64,000 nt of DNA from Lumbricus terrestris (taxonomy: Eukaryota > Annelida > Clitellata > Crassiclitellata > Lumbricidae). Positions 14,000-24,227 of the stretch are shown piece after piece. The stretch spans positions 67,101,811 to 67,165,810 of the forward strand of contig OX457037.1 of the NCBI GenBank assembly GCA_949752735.1. Direction: 5' to 3'. Position 1 is the first letter of the stretch, and each line of letters begins with the position of its first letter. Position numbers and translations under genes: made by a program. A model generated the notes under the pieces. That model was not told the origin of the DNA and did not search any database. It was given only the letters and a program-made list of their open reading frames with translations.

Positions 14000-14831
14000 C
14001 AGGGGTTCTCAAACTTTATTTTTATTGTACCCCCAAGTAAGAAAAATCGAATGATGGCATACCCCCGGGTCCCAGCAAAGTCAGATCAGAAACAAAATGT
14101 CATTGCGAAGTTCTCCTTGCAGTGACAACTGAAAGTCCACTTAATTATTGGTGACGTCGTTTATTAGAGTCTATTATAGGGAGCAGCATTTTGTTTGAAT
14201 CATATAATTTTAGCAACAAATTTAAATGGAGAAATTGGTCTACAACCTCTGTATTATAAGAAATAGCCAACCTATTGTGCTGTGGGCTTGTTTAGACTAG
14301 CACAGACTTTTAAAAATTATGGTGTAATATTTGTCAATTTCAAACGCAAATTAGGCTACCCCATGTTTGCTTTCGATAGAAAGCATAGTTTAAAAACCTG
14401 TTTCACCCAGATATGACGTGCTGAAAGGAATCGCAAAATTGAAAGCTAGAACAGGAAATTAATCCTTAGGTCATTTCGGCTATCTAGCTGCTATTTCGGT
14501 TCTATAATATATAGGCTGAGAATTTCTGACTTTTGGTACTTTCAACCATTTAGGGCCTTTGCATTATTTGTTTCAACCTTAGAGTGATAGGCCGAAACAT
14601 AAATGTGTTGCATGCATTGCATAATAAATTATGTGAGACTAATTATATGTTGTGAAAGAAATAAATGACGATGCTGTTATATGTTGCAACGTTAAAAATC
14701 ATTGCTAATCAAAGAAAGAGGGACACAGAGTCCATTAACTCAGAAATTTATATATCTGGAATTTTCGCGTACCCCTTACCGGCGCCTGGCGTACCCCCGG
14801 GGGTACGCGTACCACAGTTTGAGAACCCCTG
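14000..14831. mobile_element. Non-autonomous hAT-like element, 832 bp, 8-bp TSD
   Basis: Ends CAGGGGTTCTCAAACT and its inverse (16-bp TIR); TSD CTCTAGCT at 13992-13999 and 14832-14839. The next inward stretch has CCCCCGGG-type runs. No transposase frame inside. Confidence 0.88.
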
Positions 14832-15639
14832 CTCTAGCTTTCAGGGCCTCAAATATCTATACGAGTGTGCTACGGGTAAAATTTCCTCATCATATTATCT
14901 TTCCAGCTTTTCTATTAATGAACTTTCCACTATCAGTATTATAGGCTGTATCTATTCTGTTCAGAAGTTGACTCTGTGACACTGTTCTACACCCAATCAG
15001 AGCACAGCAGCCAATTTTCCAGTACTAAACCATTAGGTACATCTGTTATTTACATGAAATGATAAATGTCACTTGCACTGAAACAGGGCCATAACCAACC
15101 ATGTTGTCTTTTAAATGGGTGTCAGAGTAATATGCTGTCCAACCAAAGGTCTAAAATATATTATAATCATATACAAGAAACTTTCAATTTAGCACAACAT
15201 GGAAATTACACATAACTGTTTATTCGCAATGGTTGTGTAAAGTCAGAGTCCGAGATTCCTATACAGACTCTGGTAACCAAGAAACGAGAGAGAAAAGAGA
15301 TTACAATGAAGTTGGAAATTGTATGCAACATGCAAAGCCCCTACAACCAGTTGAACTCTCATGGTGAAGATCGAATCTAATACATAAATGGAATGACCCC
15401 CATCTCTCCATCCATAGTAAGGTCTTAGTTGGGGTGACATCTTTATCCCTTTGCTGCTTCAAGACATTCTTGTTTCCTCGTGGCTGTCACGCTGAGAGCA
15501 CATCTGAGCAGCTAGTACTGTAAGAGGTGTTTTATAAATTCTCATATGCAATACGATAAGTTGATAGTCTAGCAACTATCATTACTATTATTACTGGAAT
15601 ATATCCTTCAAAGAATTACTATGCACTTCGCCACTAAGG

Positions 15640-15790
15640 GTCGCCATTGCAAAGTGACATTACAATTAATGATGTTGAGCAACTGCAAGTGAAGGACTTG
15701 CTCAAGCTTCCTGCTCAGTAACCTGCTCAGAAGAGGTTCTAACTCATATGCTCCACATCGCAAGGCGAGAGCTCAACCAAAATGGCTGAT
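15640..15790 (-). repeat. Degenerate SINE-like fragment
   Basis: TTGAGCAACTGCAAGTGAAG and GACTTGCTCAAGC resemble the SINE body; the promoter boxes are eroded. Confidence 0.35.
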
Positions 15791-17024
15791 ACGTCCCAAG
15801 ATAAATTCTACAAGATTATTCCACTTTAATTCGATAGATTGAGAGAATAATCTAGTCCATTGTTGATGCATATCCATTGTTGAGTCCAGACAACACAAGA
15901 CCTCCAGCAAAAACAAGATTTTCCTGATTCATGAAGATTCTGAACACTGTGCTTGCTGCGTAAGTTGACTCAAAACCACAGCGGAGCAAGGACAGGTGCA
16001 CTTGCACTATCTCAATCCATTACCCTAGATGCTTGAGACCACTTTTCATTTGAAGAGATAGTCACATGCCCAGCGAAAGTCAAGTGAGACCAATGGTTTA
16101 AATTCACAACATGGTAAACAAACACAAGCAATACAAGCAAGAACAACTCACTTGAGCCCAGATCAAGGCCACACAAGCTCAATTAGGCCCAAAAAAATAA
16201 TGTTGTGTTTCCGGTAACCCGACGACCCTCTTTTATTGCCGCGACTCAAATAATTTTGTAAAATATTTTTTTTTTTTTTTTTTAAATTTTTAAAAAAATA
16301 TTTTTGTAAAAAAAATTTTTTTAAATTTGTATTGACATAATACGGTGACATTGCCTTCCGTATAGAGTTGGATCTTAGGCCAAAAAACTAATGTTGTGTT
16401 TCCAGTAACCCGACCGACTCACTTTTATTGCCGCAACTCGGAAAATTTTGTGGAAATTTTTTATTTACACTGACATTGCCTCCCGTATATGAGATGTACA
16501 ATTGGAACATCATAATTATAGCCTTCACTAAGCCAGGCGACGATCGTAAGCAGCCGTCTTTCAAGGTATATAATGATCTGTTAATTAGAGCAATCAATAG
16601 TTTCCCACGGTCAGTTTGACAAAGCAGGCGGTTGTGGGGTGGATGGGGGGGGGGAAGAGTAATAGATCTGAAAGGAGGGTTTTCTCACGGTAGCTCGTTG
16701 TAGGCATTGAGTACAGGGCCATCTAGCCTGTAGCACATGATGGCTATACACAGCCTGCTGCAAGTTTATAGTTTAACTTGCTGTTTTGCCGTCCTAAGAC
16801 AGTCCATTTTTGCTCACTTTATTCCTAAGCTGACCAGGCTCTCTTGTGATCACTGTGCCCTCCTTTGCTCTCTGCCTCTTTCTGCTCTCTTTTGCTCACT
16901 GTGCTCTTGTGTTTACTGTGCCTTTTTGTGCTCAGAGTGCTCTCTTCTACTAACTCTGCTCTCTTCCGCTCACTGAGCAGTTCCCTTTTATTTCGAGCAC
17001 CCTTTGGTGAAGAATTTAACATTC

Positions 17025-17135
17025 ATTCATTCAAGTATTTATATAGCACCTTTTCAAGTTAACTACTCAGAGGGGCTCCCGACTCTAGCATGGCCAAAAA
17101 GAACATTTTTCAAATGAATAGAATGTTTCATTTTA
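17025..17135 (-). repeat. 3' end of non-LTR retrotransposon, solo tail
   Basis: ATTTATATAGCACCTTTTC then ACTACTCAGAGGGGCTCCCG and GGCCAAAAAGAACATTTTT match the 3' ends of the reverse-transcriptase fragments at 33.2 and 57.6 kb. Confidence 0.6.
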
Positions 17136-17139
17136 TTTT

Positions 17140-17250
17140 ATTGATCTCTCGATTTCTATAGCGCCTCTTCAAGCTATCTACTCAGAAGCGCTCCCGACTA
17201 CAGCGTGGACACTGCATTAGAGTTTCACTCCTGACTAACTACTTCCTGGC
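17140..17250 (-). repeat. SINE/LINE tail fragment
   Basis: TATAGCGCCTCTTCAAGC, ACTCAGAAGCGCTCCCGAC and GTGGACACTGCATTAGAGTT match the tail and body of the SINEs at 6.6 and 20.7 kb; the tRNA-like head is missing. Confidence 0.6.
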
Positions 17251-18306
17251 TGCCAGTCTTGAGAAACCTCTAGCCTTATTATTCTCACATGAGCCACCTC
17301 TAACGGTGACTAGGGAAAATAAATCTAGCAACCTCTAGGTGTAACTATAGTCACTGGCTCGGCCAATCTGGAACGACCCCTAGCAGTGATGTTCTGTTTG
17401 CACTCATCTTCCCCTTCCCTTCCCACTTTATCTTAACAGAAAAGATGTCAAAATGAAAGTAATAGAATTGTTTTCTAGGGCAGTTTTAGGTGCAGACAGT
17501 CAGGAAATAGGCAGTTTATACTTGCTTAGAACACGTACTTTGTTGCAGCGCGTACCTTTGTGCAAAAAAGGGTAGTGGGTATAATTTTTCGGACAGTCAC
17601 TGTATAAAAATATTTTACCAAAATAAAAATATTTTCCGACCTACCTACCCAATTTTTTATAGCCCTGTTACCGGAAACACAACATTATTTTTTTTTGGCC
17701 TTACTAATTAATTTATGCCATTCTTCTGAAAATTGACCTGATCACGGCTCACATACCAACGTCCTAATGGCGCTGAATGTTAACCTCAATTGGGTTTATG
17801 CATTGTGTTTAGACGCATATCTACTCATTACAGTTTAGCAATTACAGATATTAAACAGTACCACAGGAAATTCATAATTTGTAAGCAGAAATCTATATAG
17901 CACAACTCTATTGAATCTAATGAACAGGTTAAGCTATTATTTTAATTGTTAATTATTCTGTTTGTTGTGTGTAACTTTATATTGGCTTAAATGGCATTGG
18001 CAAAGTTGATTGCAAAATGATGGAATAACCCAGAAGTGCCCTTAGCGACCTGGGTCTCCAAGGCTGACTCATTGGCAACAATGATGTATACATTGTTTAT
18101 ACACTAAAGTTTTCTATAAGCTACTTCATCATTTTGTTATTATGTGGCTTGCCAATAAACAATTCATTGATTGATAAAAATCAAAACTGCTCTATTCTAA
18201 ACAATAACAAGTTCATGAACAACAAAATATTCATCAATAAACTCAGATAACTAGAAAAGCTGTACCACGCACCAATGGCAAGCTTTCTCTCTCACACACA
18301 CTCTTG

Positions 18307-18530
18307 GGGCACGTTGGTGTAGGGGTATGTTCGGTGCCTTGGAGAAGAAAGGTGGCGGGTTCGAATCCACGTCAAACCGCCGCGCAGGAACCCTGAGCAA
18401 GTCCTTCACTTGAAATTGCTCACATGAGCTTCAGCGTGAAACTCTTATTCAGTGTTCACCCTGAGCCGGGAGTGCCTCCTAGTAGAAATCTAGAATGGGC
18501 GCTGAAACAAGTGTCCATACATAAATACAC
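18307..18530 (+). mobile_element. tRNA-derived SINE
   Basis: Plus strand: TTGGTGTAGGGGTATG (A box), GGGTTCGAATCC at 18358-18369 (B box), GAGCAAGTCCTTCACTTG, GCGTGAAACTCTTATTCAG, then the tail GGGAGTGCCTCC..GGGCGCTG and an A-rich end. Confidence 0.75.
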
Positions 18531-19116
18531 ACACGCACACACACACAAAGGAGCTATTAAACGAAGAGAATAAATGAATAGTAGTACTCACAGTAGCCAG
18601 GCCAAAAGAAGCAAAAAACCTGGCAATTTAAGATAACTCGAATTCATTTGTAACACAAAGATGGCGCCATATTGCTCTATCTCAGAGGTTAGCGGTAGTC
18701 CATGGACCTGGAGTGAACCTTTTCTACACAAGCATCTAGGCCGGCAGTACAACTGTCCTTTAATGAAGCTAGATAAACCTCAATCCTATCAGAATAATCA
18801 GAAGCTTCTCATTCACTAAGACTCATCTTGAAGCTCCTGGCGCTTAATACATTTACTAAAAGAACGCATGAATAGTAAAATGAAAGAAAAAGATAATAAT
18901 TTCCTGTTTTGAAATTCTAAACAATTGAAACCACTAGATGTTGATAAAGATAAACAATGCGAGAGTACAGTGACAGATAATGACCTGGTGTGGTTTAAAA
19001 CTGATCATAAACAATGCATTCTTCAGCAATCACGTCCTTGAGTTCACCCTCACCCACCCTGCCTCCATTCTCTCTCCTGAAGGACTATCCTGTTGCATAA
19101 TGATTAATGACTAGTG

Positions 19117-20152
19117 TAGAGGTCTTCAAACTTTTTGAACCAGGGACCAATATTACTTTGGTTCAGAAAATCATTTTTATCTCAGTTTTTAATTTAGTTC
19201 ATCATCATCAATCATTTCAGTTTAGTTTTAGCTTCATTTCTCATGATCTTAGTTTCAGCTTAGTTTTTATTTGCAAAATCATTTTGGTTTTTTTCGTTTC
19301 TGTGAACCATAGATCAACCTTTTTTCGTTTCATCTTCGTTCATGAAATTAACGATTGAGTGACATTCAGCAGATTTTTGTGCATCAAAAGTGTTGTGAAT
19401 GAGAGAGAATTCAAGGCAACTGAAAGGAATGGAAATAATTAAACAGAAATTAGAAACTGGGCCATAAAATGAGTTGATGTCAAAAGAATCACCTTCCCTC
19501 ATTCGGTGTTAATGCTTTTAAGAGACCAGAGGGTAGAGCAACAGTACGCTTATTGTTAGAATGGGAGCCATTCAAGTGTGCAATTAAATATGTTCCTAAC
19601 TGAGGGATCCAGTATCTAAAGAGGAGTTAGAAAGCTGAGCCATAACATGAATTGATGTCAAATGAACCGTATTCCAGCACTCACTTCTTTGTGGCTCACA
19701 GAGACTAATGGGGTAAGATGACAGTAATTCAAGGCTTATACAATACATGCACGGCTGCAAGCTACATTCAATTGCTTCCTGGTCTAAAATCTAGGTCCTA
19801 GGAAATTAGATGCCTGGATTCAAGATTTCAATACCGTCCTCATTTTTACTTCATTCTATATCATTCTTTTTCGCTTTTATCTAGTTTTGTTGTTTTAGTT
19901 CACAATTTCTTTCTAGTTTTCTCTAACGGTTGCAAAATCTTTTTCGTCCTTGTTTTAGTGTCGTTCACGAAATTACCACTGCAAGGGACCACCTTACTTT
20001 CTATAGACATAGCTCATGGTCCCCAACTGTTTAAGATGTAAAATTCACTATTTTAAGTTTACCAAAATAACATTTTCAGACTGACCTTGCTGACCCCTAC
20101 ATAACCTTTGTGGACCCTTCATGATCCCCAGACCACAGTCTGAAAACCTCTG
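19117..20152. mobile_element. Probable hAT-like element without clear TSD
   Basis: Left TAGAGGTCTTCAAACTTTTT and right end inverted CAGAGGTTTTCAGACTGTGG are similar, and resemble the 14-kb element ends. Flanking 8-mers do not match. The interior is T-rich and holds an internal duplicate (CCATAA..TGATGTCAAA near 19460 and 19640). Confidence 0.5.
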
Positions 20153-20554
20153 ACCTATCTACCTCAGACCATTGACCATATATCTAATTTATTTTATAAG
20201 TATGTTTGAAACATCTTTTAAATTAACTTTTTATTACTCAGTCTTCAAGTCATCTTTCTTAACAATGCTTATAAGTGAACACTTAATTTGTGTTCTTAGT
20301 TTTGTTTTGTCGCGTTCCTAATATAATGTCAAAACTCACAAGGACAAAGGAATCAATAGATAATCATGCAACATAATATTTTTTTAAATCAAGACAACTT
20401 AGGCTAAAGAACAGAAGAAGAGCAGACATTCAGGTTAGTTCAAGGACAGCGACTTCATTTTCTTAGCCTCTGCATATGAGTGCACAAACAAAAGCAGCCC
20501 TCTCCCTCACTGTCTCATCTTCCCACTGACAACTGGTTAGGAAATCTTTGAAAG

Positions 20555-20640
20555 AAATTTCTGCACTGGCAACAACGATTTGAACCCCGACCACCCAACT
20601 GACCGTCCAATGCACTAACTACCACTACGCCACTGATCAG
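20555..20640 (-). repeat. tRNA-like SINE head of a different family
   Basis: Minus strand: AGTGGCGTAGTGGTAGTTAG (A box) then GGGGTTCAAATCG (B box). The body is unlike the neighbouring SINE. A true tRNA is unlikely because cloverleaf stems do not pair well. Confidence 0.45.
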
Positions 20641-20703
20641 ATTTTTAGCATTGCTTAAAGTTGCAATGACATCAGCATCATTTAATTTCATGTTACACCA
20701 TGT

Positions 20704-20928
20704 ATTTATTTTATTTCTCGCATTTACTATAGCGCCCCTTCAAGTTCACTACTCGGAGGTGCTCCCGACTACAGCACGAACACTGCATAGGAGTTTCACG
20801 CCGAAGTGCCTGAGCAATTGTGAGTGAAGGACTTGCCCATGGTCCCTACGATGCAGGTTGAGGTGGATTTGAACCTGGAACCCTCCGGCTGCAATGTAAC
20901 GATGTCACCACTACACCAACGCGTCTAA
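20704..20928 (-). mobile_element. tRNA-derived SINE, near full length
   Basis: The tail TATAGCGCCCCTTCAAG is at the plus-strand left; the body GAGCAATTGTGAGTGAAGG and head with B box GGTTCAAATCC (inverse of 20865-20875) and A box GTTGGTGTAGTGGTGAC are at the right. All parts of the family are present in order. Confidence 0.75.
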
Positions 20929-20929
20929 A

Positions 20930-22224
20930 CCATTTGGGTACTTTATTGGACATGTCACCACCATGTCATGATCTTTGTTAAACACATGACTATCAACTGC
21001 GGCTTACAGGTTGGAACATGTTGACAACAATGACTTTATCTATTTATTCAAATCACGAGCTTTGAATGGTAAATGCAATCTTTTCCAGCCTTTAAGCAAT
21101 ATTGCTGCATTGCATTTATGTTATTATAGTCACTATGGAGACAGACTTTACTACATGGTAACTAAATCTGACAAGGACACCATGCCTTGACAAGGCTGTC
21201 ACCTTATTTTAAATAAATAATATTTAATTCACTACCTACCAGACTTCGTGAAAACTTAATTTAGAAACCAATGAGAATTGTGTCAAATTCTCATAATCAC
21301 TTTGTGACAAGTTACAATAGACAGAACAATTGGAAGTTAATTAGTTCACTTGTTTTAAATGCCTGATCATTCATTTACTTATTTATTCCGTATTTTGACA
21401 AGATTTCCGACAAATGACGATAGCAGTAAGCCGCAGACTAATTAAAATGTAAGCGACCGTATACGGGACTCAACCCTAATCATTCTTCAATGATAGACCG
21501 GGTGAGATCACTTATTGATTACCAATTCCCTTTTAGGCCTCGTGTGCCAACTATACGTCATCGTATAAGAGCATTTCCTTGTGCCCACAGCTACATGATT
21601 ACTGTGTATCGTCAAACACACTTCGCAGCAATTTTTCTAATCCACATACCTAATCCCGCATAATTCATAAAAAAATACCTTCACCTCTGCTTAACAGGCA
21701 CACTACCCTGGACAATTCTACTATGCTAGTATAGTAAATACAATTCTTGCAGGTCTTTAATGCATTAGGCAAAACTCCACAGTGATCGCATTATTACCTG
21801 TTTCTGCAGATAGCAATTATCAGTCTGACGCCATACCAGAATACTCATATGAATGTCCATTCAAAATCTTGTGAATATGATCTCAGCATAATTTCGCATA
21901 AAAAAGCAAAACAAAATTAAATTCCAAAACAACTACGATAATAACATACACAACGATGTCTTGTGCCGCAAATTGGGTCAATCGCGCGAGAACAACGTTC
22001 GCTCGATAAATCAGAAAACAGATTTTATTGTAGAGGCAACAAAGCACTCGCTGTTGTGTGACGCAATACCTGCTTGTTTCGTGTCGTGCCCAGAAGCAAA
22101 ACTCAGAAACCTTTCCGCATTTTTCATTGTCTTTTTGGCAACCTTAACCCTAGATAACCATGTTCAGTTGGCCCAGCAGTCTGTCTGCATCTCGCTGCTT
22201 GTTCTAATTTAGTCTTTCAGACTT
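20930..22224. other. No gene recognised
   Basis: Unique-looking AT-rich sequence. An 83-codon frame at 21961-22212 (+) has no family features. Confidence 0.45.
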
Positions 22225-22815
22225 TCAACGCTTCCACCTGTAGGCCTATTCCACTCACGAGTCGACTGTCACGACTGAAAACTGAACTCTTCCAAGCTCT
22301 TCTTTCCCGATTCCAATCCAGTTCCACCGCTCGACCACCATCATCACTAGTCGGCTGAAACTGGTTTGGAAAATTGTCGAGTCTCTTTGGGACCAGAGGG
22401 TGCTAGATATCAGTGTCAAGTGTCAAAAACGACTAGGCCTATAGCTATAGGCGACAACCACCGTAGCAGCACGCGCTGTACGTCTCGTCGTCTTGACTTC
22501 CCCAGATTTTGACCTGACACCGGAACGAAAAGGGCAGCTAAAAACTGAAAACGTTGATTTTTACAAATCCTATCCTGATTCATCGTCTTCTCACATCTCT
22601 CGTCATTTCAACTCTAAACATCATCCACCCTATCCGTCCGTCCGTCCTTCCGTCCGTCCGTTTGTCTGCCTGCCTGACTTTCGGGATCTTGACCCGCTGC
22701 CTATCGTTTTTTTTTTTATTAGGCGCCTGTGAATAAGCTGGTTGCCGAGTCTGAGCTTTTGTGGGCGCTGTAGAAGTTTCGAGATTACGATTACCGTTAC
22801 GATTAGGCTACATTT
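22225..22815 (+). repeat. Probable LINE 3' remnant upstream of TRIM gene 1
   Basis: PLTSRLSRLKTELFQALLSR at 22236-22300 resembles an RT C-terminus. The tail GAATAAGCTGGTTGCCGAG and GGGCGCTGTAGAAGTTTCG at 22730-22785 matches 62409-62472. A CCGT microsatellite (22630-22665) lies inside. Confidence 0.4.
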
Positions 22816-23089
22816 GCCATTGAGAATATCGGTAATGCATTGCTGTAGGCCTAATCGGACTCTTGTAATTTGAATCTAAATTTATTAGTCTTTGCCTAGC
22901 GGTCATTTTTGTTGTTGTTTTTTTTCGGTCGCGATCTGACCTGCCTTATGACCTGCGAAAATTCTTTGAAATTGTTAATATCTTTTTGCGCCGCCACTGC
23001 TAGTCATCTACCCATCATTTATTGCAACAAAACATCGTTATGAACAGTGAATGTAATTAAATTAGGATTATCTACCTTCGCATTCAGCC

Positions 23090-24227
23090 ATGAATACCGA
23101 AGATCCTAATCGTGTTGCGTTTGAAAAACAGGAACTCGACGACACTCTTAGTTGTTGCATATGCACCGAATTCTTCACCGACCCGAAAGCATTGCCGTGC
23201 ATTCACACCTTCTGCATGAAATGTCTCCAACAAATTGGATTCAAGGCAGGAAAAGGACCAGGCGATGAGATGCCTTGTCCAATCTGTAGAGGACAGTTTA
23301 AGATACCTCATCAGGGGTTTTCTGGACTTCCTAATAATTTCTTCATTGCCAAGCTCATACAAGTGGCAAAAGTTTCAAACCCGTCAGAATCGGCAAGCAA
23401 CTTGTGTGATGTATGTCTCTCGAACGATGGCGACACGGGAACTGTGACACCTGAAGCTGAAATGTTCTGCACTGACTGCAAACAGAAGTTGTGTAAAGAA
23501 TGCTGCAGGTGTCATAATAAGTTTAAGTTAAATAAGAATCATAAACTGATACCAGTTGATGACCAGCAAGTAAGAAGCGATTGTGCAAAAGCAAATCTAG
23601 CACCCAGTGTATGTGAACTCCACAAGCAAAAGGTTCTCGACGTATACTGCGATGAATGCAAGACAGTAGAATGTGCCATCTGTTTCATAGATGGTCATAA
23701 ACATCACAGCGGTTCTCATGTTAGCAAATATGCGGACAACTTCTGTAAACAGATAAAAAGCAATATTGAAACCATAAATTGTTGTAGCTCCCAGGCTCAG
23801 ATGAAAAAAGAGGAACTCGATAAAACTAAAGGTGCCATGCAGCAGGAAGTGGAAAGATTGGAAGAGGACGTTATGAAGAGAAGAGACGAGATAAAACAAT
23901 TAGTGGAATCTCAGGCAAATTCTCTTTTGAGCAGTCTCTCTTCGTTAAGACAAAGCAAACTGAAAGAAATCCAAATGGAAGTAGATGATATTGATGCACA
24001 TCTATCCTGCCTGCAGAGTTACAGTTCTTATGGCCAGAAAATTATGGCTATAGGATCAGACAGTGATATATGTCGGGCAGTTTCAGACTTATCCGTTAAA
24101 TCAGACGTATTACAAGGACAATGTCAGTCTCTACTTGAACGAGAAATTCAGTCATTCATGTTGTGCTTCGAAAAATCAGAATTCGAGGAGTGTGTTGAGG
24201 ACGAAAACTTGATTGGAGAGATCAAGG
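23090..24227 (+). CDS. TRIM gene 1, exon 1: RING, two B-boxes, first coiled coil
   Basis: 1,138 bp, ending in phase 1 at a donor reading AAGG|GTGAGT. It encodes residues 1-379 and carries every zinc ligand of the RING and both B-boxes. The open frame runs on past the donor for 15 codons to a TGA at 24274, so an unspliced transcript would make a protein with no propeller. Confidence 0.88.

Larger units (their letters stand above)
16186..17700. mobile_element. PIF/Harbinger-like non-autonomous element, TTA target site
   Basis: Left GGCCCAAAAAAATAATG plus GTTGTGTTTCCGGTAAC and the right end as their inverse, with TTA on both sides (16183-16185, 17701-17703). About 120 bp of the left end is repeated in direct orientation at about 16376-16495. 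No transposase; retroposon tails are nested inside. Confidence 0.7.

Noticed and set aside
18307..18380. tRNA gene on the plus strand
   Set aside because: The sequence continues into a SINE body seen in two other copies, and the cloverleaf is poor.
20555..20640. tRNA gene
   Set aside because: A and B boxes are present but the acceptor and anticodon stems do not pair; it looks like a SINE head.
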